Part shown: positions 14,715 to 23,889 of the stretch, piece after piece
How positions within the stretch are numbered: position 1 is the stretch's first letter
How the letters are laid out: each line of letters opens with the position of its first letter
Assembly (NCBI GenBank): GCA_945862465.1
Contig: CAMAYO010000017.1
Coordinates: 1 to 38,211, forward strand
Length of the DNA: 38,211 bases
Direction: 5' to 3'
Source of the DNA: Pseudorhodobacter antarcticus
GTDB lineage: Bacteria > Pseudomonadota > Alphaproteobacteria > Rhodobacterales > Rhodobacteraceae
Program-made: the position numbers and the translations under genes
Notes under the pieces: generated by a model
Seen by the model: the letters and a program-made list of their open reading frames with translations, nothing else
Told to the model about the DNA's origin: nothing
The model's database searches: none

Positions 14715-14969
14715 ATGAAATCTGTTGAAATCTACACCACGCAAACCTGCCCCTATTGCCATGCCGCCAAGCGCCTGTTGACCAAGAAAGGCGTGGTATT
14801 TACCGAGATTGACGTGGGCCGCGACCCATCCTTGCGCGATGCCATGACCCGCCGCGCCAATGGCGGTCGCACCGTGCCGCAGATATTCATTGGCAACCAG
14901 CACGTCGGCGGCTGCGATGATCTGCACGCGCTAGACCATGACGGCAAGCTTGATCCGATGCTGGCCTAG
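14715..14969 (+). CDS. grxC: Glutaredoxin 3
   Basis: 84 residues. ATG 14715 is preferred over ATG 14673 because AAGGA is in range and MKSVEIYTT is the normal start of the family. The dithiol active site CPYC is at residues 11-14; TVPQIFIG supplies the cis-proline and glutathione contact, and GGCDDL the conserved C-terminal helix start. It reduces protein disulfides and glutathione mixed disulfides in the cytosol. It is 48 bp after comF and 3 bp before the next gene, so translationally coupled. Confidence 0.95.
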   Translation: MKSVEIYTTQTCPYCHAAKRLLTKKGVVFTEIDVGRDPSLRDAMTRRANGGRTVPQIFIGNQHVGGCDDLHALDHDGKLDPMLA

Positions 14970-14972
14970 GCG

Positions 14973-15803
14973 ATGCGGATAGCCCTGATCCAACTGACCG
15001 TCACCGACGACCCCGTGGCCAATCTGGCCGCGACCTTGGGCTTTGTGCGCCAAGCCCATGCCGAAGGCGCAGAGTTTATCCTGACGCCCGAATGCACCAA
15101 CGGCCTGTGGTCCAACCGCGCCGCGCAAAAAGCTTTGCTGCGGCTGGAAGAGGATGACGCCACCTTGGCCGCCATGCGGGATGAGGCGGGAAAGTTGGGG
15201 ATTTGGCTGCTGATCGGGTCGCTTGCGCTGCTTACGGGCGATGAAGACGGCCGCTTTGCCAATCGGTCGTTCCTGATCCGCCCCGATGCCACCATCGCCG
15301 CGCGCTATGACAAGATTCATATGTTCGACGTGAACGTGTCCGAAACCGAAGTGTACCGCGAATCAGCCGCCTTTCGCCCCGGCAGCCAAGCCGTTATCGC
15401 GCAAACGCCCTTTGCGCCGATTGGCATGACTGTTTGCTACGATGTTCGCTTTGCCACCCTGTACCGCAAACTGGCGCAAAGCGGGGCGCAGATTATCACC
15501 GTGCCTGCCGCCTTTAACCACATCACGGGTGCGGCCCATTGGGAAACCTTGCTGCGCGCCCGCGCGATTGAAAACGGTGCTTTTGTGCTGGCCCCCGCCC
15601 AAACCGGCTTTCACGCCGAAGCGGGCGGCAAAGGGCGGCGCACTTACGGCCACAGCCTTGCCATCGCCCCTTGGGGAGAGGTGCTGGCCAATGGCGGAAC
15701 TGAACCTGGCGTGACGCTGGTGGATCTTGATCTGACCCAAGTGGCCGATGCGCGGGGCCGTGTGCCCTCGTTGCAGCACGATCGGGGTTTTGAGGGGCCA
15801 TGA
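14973..15803 (+). CDS. Carbon-nitrogen hydrolase (nitrilase superfamily, Nit1/Nit2-like)
   Basis: A 276-residue protein with the Glu-Lys-Cys triad: Glu in TPECTNG, Lys in YDKIHMFDV, Cys in MTVCYDVRF. The EVYRESAAFRPG and ARAIENGAFVLAPAQ blocks are typical of the Nit branch, which includes deaminated-glutathione amidase and omega-amidase. With grxC immediately upstream, repair of deaminated glutathione is an attractive but unproven role. The start codon is 3 bp after the grxC stop, and the stop overlaps the MarR start by 4 bp (ATGA). Confidence 0.9.
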   Translation: MRIALIQLTVTDDPVANLAATLGFVRQAHAEGAEFILTPECTNGLWSNRAAQKALLRLEEDDATLAAMRDEAGKLGIWLLIGSLALLTGDEDGRFANRSFLIRPDATIAARYDKIHMFDVNVSETEVYRESAAFRPGSQAVIAQTPFAPIGMTVCYDVRFATLYRKLAQSGAQIITVPAAFNHITGAAHWETLLRARAIENGAFVLAPAQTGFHAEAGGKGRRTYGHSLAIAPWGEVLANGGTEPGVTLVDLDLTQVADARGRVPSLQHDRGFEGP

Positions 15804-16243
15804 GTGAGCGCCTTGAAGATCTGGCCGTTTCCTTGTTTGGAGAGTTGTTGACCACCGATCAACTGGCGCGCAACCGCATCTCCAAAGCCTTGCCCAAGGG
15901 GATGGAACTTTCGCATTTTTCGGTGCTGAACCACCTTGCCGGTGTGCAGGATGAGCGCACGCCCGCACAATTGGCCAAGGCGTTTCACGTCACGCGTGGG
16001 GCTATGACAAACACCCTGTCCAAGCTGGAATGGGCCGGCCATATCCACATCCGCCCCGATTGGGATGACGCCCGCCGCAAGTTTGTGGCGATTAGCCCCT
16101 CTGGCCGCGCGGCGCGCGATGCGGGGGTGCAGGCTGTGGCGCCGGTGATCGGCGATCTGGTCAAGGCCTTGGGTGCTGACCGCGTGCGCGCCGTTTTGCC
16201 CGTGCTGCGCGAATTGCGCACGCGGTTGGAAGACGGTGAATAG
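15800..16243 (+). CDS. MarR-family transcriptional regulator
   Basis: A 147-residue winged-helix protein. ERTPAQLAKAFHVTRGAMTNTLSKLEWAG is the recognition region (written across helices 3 and 4), followed by the wing IRPDWDDARRKFVAISPSGRAA. N- and C-terminal helices would form the dimer interface. The ATGA overlap with the nitrilase gene shows one operon. Ligand and targets are unknown. Confidence 0.92.
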   Translation: MSERLEDLAVSLFGELLTTDQLARNRISKALPKGMELSHFSVLNHLAGVQDERTPAQLAKAFHVTRGAMTNTLSKLEWAGHIHIRPDWDDARRKFVAISPSGRAARDAGVQAVAPVIGDLVKALGADRVRAVLPVLRELRTRLEDGE

Positions 16244-16245
16244 GC

Positions 16246-17379
16246 TTATTGCACGCTGTTGAAGACGGCCTTTGACCCCGTAAACATGCTGGTAAAGAGC
16301 CGCACCGCATTAGACGTGTTGACCAGCGGGCTTTGCGTCACCAGCACCACATCGCGGTCCTCAATCAGAAACGCCCCGGCGCTAAACAGCCCATTGGCAT
16401 TGGTCAGATCAAAAGCAAAGACCATCTGCGCCTTGGGCGGCCCCTGCTTTGGCGCAGCCCTGACAGCCGCCGACGGATAGGTGCGCAGGATCAAGACGGC
16501 CTTTGGGTTGGCCATGTCTTGATTAACCCCACCGATCATCGACATGGCCTCTAGCGTGGTCACAGTATCCCGCGGAAAGTCGATCACCGCTTCGCGCCCA
16601 GCAGCGCCCAGCGACAGGAAATAGCGCTGGTCGGGTTGCACAAAGATTTTGTCATTACCCATCAGGGTTGTGTCCAATTCAGGCTGCGCCAACAGCCTTT
16701 CGGCGGCTATGGTGTAAAGCTTACCGCCGCGCTGCAGGTTGATCTGCGGGTTGGTCATATTGGGCAGAACGCCACCCGCCTGCGCCAAGACCGTGGTGAT
16801 CGTCACATTTGCGTCGAGCAACGGCAAAGTGCCTGGGTTGGGCACGCCAGAGATCACATGAACCGAGTTCTGCATTCCCGCCACCCTGTTCAGCTGCACT
16901 TGGGCTGAGGGCATGATGCTGTGCAGCTTCTGCTCTACCTTGCTGCGCGCGGCGGTCGCGCTTAGCCCCGCCACCTGCACGTCGCCGACATAGGGCAAAA
17001 AGATCGTGCCCGCGCTGGAGACGCGAATGTCGGGCATTTGGATAACCTTTTGCCCCGCCTGGCCTAGCAAAGAGGTCTCGCCATTGTCCCACACTACAAG
17101 GCTGATCCGATCCTCGGGCTGAATAGCGGTGTCAAAGGCAACGGCTTTGTGGGCGATCCAGTCACCACTTTGGGGGGGATGGCTGCTTGGCCAAGATTGG
17201 ATCGTGGGCAGCGTGGCTTGTGTGACGATCTGCACCGCAAAGGGCGCAGAGGCGTCTTCTGCTCCGGCGGTGATTTGCTGCATATTTGCAAGGTCTTGCG
17301 GTGGGCTGCAGGCAAAGAGCGTGCAAAGCAAGACGAGGGCAGAAAGCTTTTGGCCTAAGGGTCCGAAATTTTTTTTCAT
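16246..17379 (-). CDS. Polysaccharide export lipoprotein, Wza-like
   Basis: A 377-residue protein with AAGGA before ATG. The signal ends in a lipobox (LFACS), placing it in the outer membrane. The Poly_export domain follows (about 90-180: IQPEDRISLVVWD, AGTIFLPYVGDVQVAGLS), then two SLBB-like segments (VHVISGVPNPGTLPLLD and REAVIDFPRDTVTTLEAM). Wza-type proteins form the outer-membrane channel of capsule or exopolysaccharide export. No Wzc kinase, polymerase or glycosyltransferase lies next to it, so this copy is an orphan. It converges with the MarR gene, only 2 bp between stops. Confidence 0.87.
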   Translation of the reverse strand: MKKNFGPLGQKLSALVLLCTLFACSPPQDLANMQQITAGAEDASAPFAVQIVTQATLPTIQSWPSSHPPQSGDWIAHKAVAFDTAIQPEDRISLVVWDNGETSLLGQAGQKVIQMPDIRVSSAGTIFLPYVGDVQVAGLSATAARSKVEQKLHSIMPSAQVQLNRVAGMQNSVHVISGVPNPGTLPLLDANVTITTVLAQAGGVLPNMTNPQINLQRGGKLYTIAAERLLAQPELDTTLMGNDKIFVQPDQRYFLSLGAAGREAVIDFPRDTVTTLEAMSMIGGVNQDMANPKAVLILRTYPSAAVRAAPKQGPPKAQMVFAFDLTNANGLFSAGAFLIEDRDVVLVTQSPLVNTSNAVRLFTSMFTGSKAVFNSVQ

Positions 17380-17533
17380 AATAAATCCTTAAATCCCGTC
17401 AAAATCAAACAGGATCCGTAAAAACCTTAGCATACCCACGCCCCGCAAAGGGTCAACCCCATAGGGTCCGTGCGCAATCCGAACACCACGCTTTCCAGCG
17501 TTTCGCCAAGACTAAGTCGGTTTTGCCGCAATT

Positions 17534-17564
17534 TAACAGGCGCACACTCTTCATGCGCCTGTTA
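17534..17564. promoter_or_regulatory. Perfect 11-bp inverted repeat between divergent genes
   Basis: TAACAGGCGCA (17534-17544) and TGCGCCTGTTA (17554-17564) flank a 9-nt loop, in the 220-bp space between the divergent Wza-like and YihY genes. There is no U-run on either side, so an operator is as likely as a terminator-like stem. It lies 36 bp before the YihY start. Confidence 0.6.
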
Positions 17565-17599
17565 TAGAGCCTTGCGAACCCACCCAAAAGGAAACGGGT

Positions 17600-18445
17600 A
17601 TGCGTCGTTTGTGGCAACAGCCCGACCTATGGGCCTTTCTGATCCGGCTTTATCGGCGGACCGAACAGGCAGAGCTTGACCTGATCTCTGCCGGTGTGGC
17701 GTTTTTTGGCTTTTTGGCGCTGTTTCCTGCGACGGCTGCATTGATTGCGATTTGGGGCACCCTTTTTGACCCTGCGGTTATTCAAACCCAGCTTGAATTG
17801 TTGAAGGGGTTCTTGCCGCCGGATGCGCTGAGCCTTGTGCAAGAGCAGGTGCAATCCTTGCTGCAAATGCGCGGCTCACAATTGGGGTGGACCACGGCGC
17901 TGTCGACGCTGTTTGCCCTGTGGTCGGCGCGCGCGGGGGTGGCGGCGTTGATCCGGGGGCTGAATGCCATTTACCACAGGCCCAACCGCCGCAGCGGGCA
18001 TCATCAATTGCAGGCGATTCTTTTGACCCTTGCGCTCATCGGTCTTGCCATGTCGGCCATGCTGGTCACGGTGGTGGCCCCGCTGGTGATCGGCCTGCTG
18101 CCCTTGCCGGGGGATGACGCCGTGCTGCTGCACCGCGCCAACTTGGCGCTGGGGGTGGCGTTGGTTTTGATCTCGTTGGGTTTGGCCTATCGCTTTGGGC
18201 CAAACCACGGCCCAACCCGCCCGCCGCTGATCAGTTGGGGCCTGTTGGTGGCGGTGGTTTTGTGGGCAATGGCCGCGCGGGGGTTCATGCTGTATCTGGC
18301 GAACTTTCCGTCTTACAACCGGGTTTACGGGTCAATCGGCGCGGTGGCGGTGCTGCTGATTTGGCTTTACGTCAGCGCCTATACGGTGCTGTTGGGCGCG
18401 GCCTTTGATGCCGAGTTGCACCGCAGCCGTAAGCCTGACGCTTAG
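17600..18445 (+). CDS. YihY/UPF0761-family inner-membrane protein
   Basis: A 281-residue protein with AAAAGGAAA before ATG. About six hydrophobic segments are visible, including VAFFGFLALFPATAALIAIW, LTLALIGLAMSAMLVTVVAP and VAVLLIWLYVSAYTVLLGAAF. SARAGVAALIRGLNAIYHR is the characteristic loop of the family, earlier called BrkB or ribonuclease BN in error. Function is poorly understood; a role in lipid or envelope transport has been suggested for related proteins. It ends convergent with tamB, the two stops overlapping on TTAG. Confidence 0.9.
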   Translation: MRRLWQQPDLWAFLIRLYRRTEQAELDLISAGVAFFGFLALFPATAALIAIWGTLFDPAVIQTQLELLKGFLPPDALSLVQEQVQSLLQMRGSQLGWTTALSTLFALWSARAGVAALIRGLNAIYHRPNRRSGHHQLQAILLTLALIGLAMSAMLVTVVAPLVIGLLPLPGDDAVLLHRANLALGVALVLISLGLAYRFGPNHGPTRPPLISWGLLVAVVLWAMAARGFMLYLANFPSYNRVYGSIGAVAVLLIWLYVSAYTVLLGAAFDAELHRSRKPDA

Positions 18446-21400
18446 TAATCGCGCGTCAGGAACAGGCCCAAACCTGTCATGCCTTCCGAATCGGCATGGG
18501 TTTTGGCGGTGATATTGCGGCCAAGGTCATAGTTCAGGCTGATGGCAGATGTGCCGCCTTGGCCCACAGTCACCTCGCTATAGGCCTTGTCGCCCAGATA
18601 TTTGCCTGCCGTCACGGTGGTGTTGCCTGTGCCATCCGCCTGCACATCCAGATTGTCCAGCAGGGTCTTGCGCCGCAGCGCCCCCATCACGCCATCGCCG
18701 CCCCGACCGGCAAGCGAGGCCACAGCCGAGGCAAGTTGTGCCGCCTGAAAGGCGCTGATCTTGTCTATGCCTCTGTCAAACAACAGATGCGCCAGCACCT
18801 GTTCCTGTGGCAAATCTGGAGACGAGGTAAAGGTCACAGCGGGGTTGGTGGCATCGCCTTCAATCAGCACTGAAGACGCAATGCCCCCACTTTCGATCCC
18901 CGCCAAAATATGCACATAGGGCACCAAGGCGCCTTGAAGTTGCACTTGCGCCTCGCTTAGAACCAGCCGCCGGCCCAGAATATCCAATCGTCCACGCAGC
19001 AGGTTAAACGCCCCCGATGGGGATATCTTGGCCGTAGTGCCGCGCAGGATCAACGTGCCGCCCAGTTCAGCATCCAACCCGCGCCCGCGTACAAACACCT
19101 GATTGGGTGCTGATAATGTTACATCCAGCCCATAGCCTGCCCCCCCACGCACAGCCCCGCCCGTTGGGCCCAACCCCGCGCGTTGGCGGGTGGCGGCTGA
19201 GGCGCTGGGCTCGTTAACATGGCGCAGGCCGGGCAAGTCCCCCGCCACAGCGGCATTGGTCGAGGGGATTTGCAGCTCTGTTTTACCAAGAGTGATTGTG
19301 CCCGAAATCATCCCCCCGCCAAAGGCAGGCCCGTTTAGAGCAAGCGTTCCATTGGCCGTTGTCGCATAAAGCTGTGGGTTGCGCAGAACCGTGTTGTTCA
19401 GCGCAAAGGCAAGGTTTGCTGGGTAAGGGGCCGTCAGCCCCATGTTTCCCGTGACGCCCAGCTTGCCCCCTGTCGTTACGGCCGACTGTCCCGTCAAAGC
19501 GGCGCTGCCGTTGCCAAGGGTGGCATCCAAAGACATCTCTTTCAAGCCAAAGGGCAGGGTGGGGTCGGCCAAACGGCCGCCGGAAAGCTTTACCTTGCCG
19601 CTTAAAGAGGACAGGGCGAAAGGCCCCCTGAGCCTGACATCAAAGCGCAAGCCCCCCTCCAGCGACCTTGGCGCGATAAGAACATTGGCAAGGGCCGCCG
19701 CACTTGTGCCCGTGATCTGTAGGTCAGCCGTTTTGTAATTGGGCGAAAGATTGCCCACGACTGCGGCCTTCATCTGCGCGGGCCCTTGCAGCGTCAGATC
19801 AACGGCCATTCCGCCCGTGCCACTGCGCGCTATGCCCGCAAGGGTCACAGGCCCCGGAAACTGCGGCAGGATCAGGCCCAGATTGGTCAGGCGTGCGGAG
19901 AGGGCCAACTCGCCCGCTGCGCCGTTGGGCTTTGCCGCAATGCTGGCCTGAACTTGGTCATTCCCCAAATCAGCCGCCAAAAGCCGCACCCCTTGAGGCC
20001 ACAACGCCAAAGATGCCGTCAGCTTGGACTCGCCCCTCAGGATCGCATCAGCTTGCGCCTGCCCCATTGCCAGATCGGTTCCCATCGCATCCAGCACCAG
20101 AACGCTTTCACCCGCAGCCCCCTGCAAGCTGGCTGTGCCTTGCAGGGCGCCGCTATAGCCCGCCCCCAAGGCTGAGAGATCGCCAAACGCCACCTCCCCC
20201 GTCAGATCGGTGCGGCTGGGCGTCAAGCTGCCCGATAGGTTTGCCGTCAGGCTTGCAGCTTTCAGGGTCAAGGCGCGCAGGATTGTGCCTGTGACATCGC
20301 GCTTGGCTGACAGGTCAAGCTGGCTTTCGCCCGCCATCAGGGCGTCAATCTGCGCCAGTCCCACGCCCAAGCCTTGGCCCAGCACCGACCCCGTTACATC
20401 AAACGCCCCGCTGATTGGATCAAGATGGCCCGCCAGATCAAAGCTGGCCGCCCCCGATAGGCTTTGCCCCATAAGGCCGGACAGGCGCGAAATGTCATCA
20501 TAATGCCCCAGGATATGGCCTTGCACGGCTGCCATCTGGCCAAGATCGCCTTCGGCACTGAGCTGATACCCCGGGGCTGTCAGCGACAGGTGGGTGATCT
20601 GCAAAGCTGATGTGCCAGCCGTCCAGCCAAAATCAGCTGAGCCCTTAATGTCCCGCCCCAGTGCTGCAGCCCATCCAGCGTCGGGCAGCGCCAGCCCTGC
20701 GGTTTCAACCAGCGCCCTGCCGTTAAACAGCCCATCTCGCAAGCGCCCTTGCGCCAAGATTGTGGCGCTGGCGGCTTTGAAAGCGCCGCGCGACACGCCT
20801 TTGACCGCCGCTTCAAAGCGCCAGACATCGCTTTGCGCTTGGTCATAGATCAGCGTCACATCGGCGCTGTCGAGTGTGATGGGCGTGGGAGAGGCGAAGG
20901 GCAGCGTGACGGCTCCAGCCACTTGCGCCATACGCCCTGTCAGGTTCAGTTTTTCGGGCTGTCCTTGCGCGTTCAGCGTCATCGACCCGTCCAACTGCAA
21001 GGCTTGGGATTTGACCGACAGCGCATCTACCCGCACCCCGCCGTCCGCCCCCCGCTGGCCTTTCAGGCTGAGTGCCGTGTCAACGCCAAAGAAGGCCGCA
21101 TAGTCCGGCAAAAACAGCGGCGTCAGATCACCGCCCAGTTCCCCCGCAAATACCCTGTTGCCCTGCGCATCATCGGCAAGGGTTAGCTGCCCCTTTAGCC
21201 TTGGCTGCCCATCGGTGGCCAAAGCCACCTGCGCGTCAAACTGCGTCAGGGGGCCGTGGCCCTCCAGCGTCAGCTGCGTGGCAGGTGTGCTGGGAATATG
21301 CAGCAAGCTGGCCGCGATGCCCCCCGCCCCCTCGGCCGCGTCAAGCGACAGGTCCAAGACCTGCGTGGCGTTGGAATATGCAGCTTGCAGCAGAACATGG

Positions 21401-21942
21401 CCCTGTGGCCCTGCGTCCAGCCGCTGCATATCCAGATGCGCTGTGCCCTCGCCGCCCGACAGGGTAAGATTGGCAGAAAGGCGCGCCTCAACCGCTTGCC
21501 CCAGAACAGACGGGCCAAGCACCACCTTTTGCGCAACGATGGATGTGATGGTGATCGACACGGGCAGATCGGGCAGCGACCACGGCTGTGCGGTGACGGC
21601 GGGCAGGGTGGTGTTGGGCTGCGATTGTGGCAGTCTTTCAAGGTCAACCTCAGCCGCTGACAGATCGGATATTTTGATTTGGCCGGACAAAAGGGCGCTC
21701 TGGCTCCAATCTAGCTTGACGTCTTTCAGGGTCAGCCAGACGCCTTGGTCATCGGCTATGGTCAGTTGCGATAGGCTGGATTGGGTCGACAAGGCACCTT
21801 CAAACCCGTCGATCGTCACCACCCGCCCTGCGCCCGACAGGCTGTCTTGCAGCCATGTGGTCAGAAAATCCTTGTCCACAGCGCTGTCGGCCACAGCCAT
21901 CAAAGGCATCAGTCCAAGCACAAGGGTGATCGCGAACCGCAT
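18442..21942 (-). CDS. tamB: Translocation and assembly module inner-membrane component TamB
   Basis: 1166 residues. ATG 21942 is chosen since it shares its A with the tamA stop (TGATG) and begins a signal-anchor (MRFAITLVLGLMPLMAVA); the longer frame upstream is tamA antisense-frame shadow. The body is a long repetitive beta-rich region with many GLSA/LTL-type strands, as in AsmA-like bridge proteins. The last 300 residues form the conserved DUF490/TamB domain (GGRLDILGRRLVLSEAQV, SVLIEGDATNPAVTF, LPQEQVLAHLLF). TamB spans the periplasm and works with TamA in outer-membrane protein or lipid transport. Slightly shorter than the E. coli protein but complete. Confidence 0.93.
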   Translation of the reverse strand: MRFAITLVLGLMPLMAVADSAVDKDFLTTWLQDSLSGAGRVVTIDGFEGALSTQSSLSQLTIADDQGVWLTLKDVKLDWSQSALLSGQIKISDLSAAEVDLERLPQSQPNTTLPAVTAQPWSLPDLPVSITITSIVAQKVVLGPSVLGQAVEARLSANLTLSGGEGTAHLDMQRLDAGPQGHVLLQAAYSNATQVLDLSLDAAEGAGGIAASLLHIPSTPATQLTLEGHGPLTQFDAQVALATDGQPRLKGQLTLADDAQGNRVFAGELGGDLTPLFLPDYAAFFGVDTALSLKGQRGADGGVRVDALSVKSQALQLDGSMTLNAQGQPEKLNLTGRMAQVAGAVTLPFASPTPITLDSADVTLIYDQAQSDVWRFEAAVKGVSRGAFKAASATILAQGRLRDGLFNGRALVETAGLALPDAGWAAALGRDIKGSADFGWTAGTSALQITHLSLTAPGYQLSAEGDLGQMAAVQGHILGHYDDISRLSGLMGQSLSGAASFDLAGHLDPISGAFDVTGSVLGQGLGVGLAQIDALMAGESQLDLSAKRDVTGTILRALTLKAASLTANLSGSLTPSRTDLTGEVAFGDLSALGAGYSGALQGTASLQGAAGESVLVLDAMGTDLAMGQAQADAILRGESKLTASLALWPQGVRLLAADLGNDQVQASIAAKPNGAAGELALSARLTNLGLILPQFPGPVTLAGIARSGTGGMAVDLTLQGPAQMKAAVVGNLSPNYKTADLQITGTSAAALANVLIAPRSLEGGLRFDVRLRGPFALSSLSGKVKLSGGRLADPTLPFGLKEMSLDATLGNGSAALTGQSAVTTGGKLGVTGNMGLTAPYPANLAFALNNTVLRNPQLYATTANGTLALNGPAFGGGMISGTITLGKTELQIPSTNAAVAGDLPGLRHVNEPSASAATRQRAGLGPTGGAVRGGAGYGLDVTLSAPNQVFVRGRGLDAELGGTLILRGTTAKISPSGAFNLLRGRLDILGRRLVLSEAQVQLQGALVPYVHILAGIESGGIASSVLIEGDATNPAVTFTSSPDLPQEQVLAHLLFDRGIDKISAFQAAQLASAVASLAGRGGDGVMGALRRKTLLDNLDVQADGTGNTTVTAGKYLGDKAYSEVTVGQGGTSAISLNYDLGRNITAKTHADSEGMTGLGLFLTRDY

Positions 21943-23753
21943 CAAAACGCTTGCCCCAAGCCGGCATATATCTGCACTCCGCCGTCCAGCGCGCCCCGCA
22001 CAGGCATCGCCAGATCCAATCGAATCGGCCCAACCGCCGTGCCATAGCGCAGGCCCAATCCTGCGCCCGCTTGCCAATCGCTGTCTGCTCCCGTGACCGT
22101 GCCTTGCCCCACCGCCCCCGCATCCACAAAACCCACCACCCCGATATTGGCGCTGACCTTCATCCGCGCCTCGACCGAGGCGGCCAGAAACGCCGTGCCG
22201 CCCGTGTCGACCCAAGTGGCTCCATCCAGCACCGAAATCCCAAGGCTTTGATAGGCTTGCCCCCGCACCGTGCCCCCGCCGCCGGAATAGAACAAGTCGG
22301 TGCGCGGCGTGCCAAGGGCTGACGCGCCCAAGATGGCCCCGCCTTGCACACGGCCCGCCAGCACAGCACCCCCCTTTGCGCCCAAGGCCTTGTAGGCCCG
22401 CGCGTCCAAGGTTAGGCGCGCGCCATCGTCGGTCGCGCCAAAGCCGAAAAAGGGCTTGGCCCCAAGGTCAAGGTAATAGCCACTCGCAGGCTCGGTCTTG
22501 CTGTCGCGTTTGTCTAACGTCGCGCCCAACGGCAGTTGCAGGCTGCGGTAGGTGAAATTGCCCGCGCTGTCGTGGCCATCGGAAAAGTCATAGGCCACGG
22601 CGGCATGGGCGGTGAGTGTGTCGCTGAAGTAATGCGTCAGGCCCACGCCCAGTGCCACGGTATCGGCGGAGTAATCGGCGTCATTCTTATGGCCCAAACT
22701 GGCCGACAGGTTCAGTGTTGAATCGGCATCGGGTGTGGCGGGGCGGTCTAGCGTGGTGCCCAGCGCATAATCCAGCCCGCTGCCCGAGGCGATGATGTTG
22801 CTTACCGCTCCTGTCACCTCGAACCGCTCGCCGCCGCCCAGAAGGTTACGGTGCAGCCAACTGCCGTTGAGCCGCAGGCCGTCGTTGGTCGCCACTTCGG
22901 CGCCAAAGACATAGCGGCGGGGTAGGGCTTCGGACAGGTCTGCCGTGATGCCCAGCATGTCGGGCGCAGTGATGGTCTCAGCTTCGGTCAAGGTGACCGA
23001 GGAAAACACGCCACTCCGCCGCAGACGCTGCGCTGCGCGCGCCTCTTCCGCCGGATCAAAGCGCTGGCCTGACGGCAAGCCCGCAATCTTGCGCACACGG
23101 TCGGGGCGGATATGGGTGGCCCCGTTCACGGTGAGATCGCCAAAGCGCAGAACGGGGCCGGGGTTTAGCCGCACCATAACCGATAGGGTGGCACTGGCAT
23201 GATCGGCCGTTAGCGCCTGTTCTGCGACAGCGGCTTTTGCATGGCCTTGGCCTCGCCACCCGTCAATGCCCGCTTGAACCGCCGCCTGCACTTGGCCCGC
23301 CCCCGCCAACAGACCCGTGGCAAAGCCGGGCGGCAGGGGTTGGTTGCCCGCCAAAGGGGCGATCGTGGCGTTGGAAAAGACAAAGCTAGGGCCCGGGTCA
23401 ACCATCACCTCGACCGTGCCAATGGCGCTGGGCGCATCCAAAGGGGCGATGCTGTTGGCCTCGCGTCCGTCAATCAACACATGGATGACGGGGCCGTAAT
23501 GGCCAGCGGCATAAAGGGCTGACAGAAGCTTGCCATATTCCGCCCGCGCATCGGCAAACAGGTCAAGTGCCGCCTTGTCTTTACCCGCCCCCACCAAACC
23601 CGAGGCGGCGCGCAGATCGCGCATCAGCGCGGCATCCGAGCCCGCCACGGTAAAGGTCACCCCGTCCAAGGCGCGGCTGGGCAGAGCACAGGCGAGCACC
23701 ACCGCCAGAACGGCAGCGCTGGCCCAAAGCTTAGGAATGACCGAAAGACCCAT
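21942..23753 (-). CDS. tamA: Outer-membrane Omp85 protein TamA
   Basis: A 603-residue protein with an N-terminal signal ending near SRALDG. POTRA domains occupy roughly residues 30-270 (GTVEVMVDPGPSFVFS, GPVLRFGDLTVNGATHI). The C-terminal half is a 16-strand barrel with GGGGTVRGQAYQSLG as the conserved loop and ends in Phe, the usual beta-signal. It is first in a two-gene unit with tamB, overlapping by one base. It inserts or transports outer-membrane proteins with TamB. Confidence 0.93.
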   Translation of the reverse strand: MGLSVIPKLWASAAVLAVVLACALPSRALDGVTFTVAGSDAALMRDLRAASGLVGAGKDKAALDLFADARAEYGKLLSALYAAGHYGPVIHVLIDGREANSIAPLDAPSAIGTVEVMVDPGPSFVFSNATIAPLAGNQPLPPGFATGLLAGAGQVQAAVQAGIDGWRGQGHAKAAVAEQALTADHASATLSVMVRLNPGPVLRFGDLTVNGATHIRPDRVRKIAGLPSGQRFDPAEEARAAQRLRRSGVFSSVTLTEAETITAPDMLGITADLSEALPRRYVFGAEVATNDGLRLNGSWLHRNLLGGGERFEVTGAVSNIIASGSGLDYALGTTLDRPATPDADSTLNLSASLGHKNDADYSADTVALGVGLTHYFSDTLTAHAAVAYDFSDGHDSAGNFTYRSLQLPLGATLDKRDSKTEPASGYYLDLGAKPFFGFGATDDGARLTLDARAYKALGAKGGAVLAGRVQGGAILGASALGTPRTDLFYSGGGGTVRGQAYQSLGISVLDGATWVDTGGTAFLAASVEARMKVSANIGVVGFVDAGAVGQGTVTGADSDWQAGAGLGLRYGTAVGPIRLDLAMPVRGALDGGVQIYAGLGQAF

Positions 23754-23889
23754 GCTGGCTTTATACCCCTTGCCCCAAGTCTAAACCATCCTGCGCCGTG
23801 CCGTATTGATATTCCTCAACCCGCCTCCGGAAAGGGCTGGATTTTTTCCCGCCCCCATTGGAAAAGGTGCCAACCATAGGAGTGCGCGC

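Noticed and set aside
21943-22215. N-terminal 91-residue extension of tamB
   Set aside because: It is in the wrong frame across the tamA 3' end, low in protein-like features, and the ATG at 21942 overlaps the tamA stop with a proper signal sequence after it.
13929-23887. Same 14-mer ACCATAGGAGTGCG before comF and before the aldo-keto reductase
   Set aside because: It is centred on the ribosome-binding site AGGAG; shared leader sequence of this length is curious, but no repeat extends beyond it and no element explains it.
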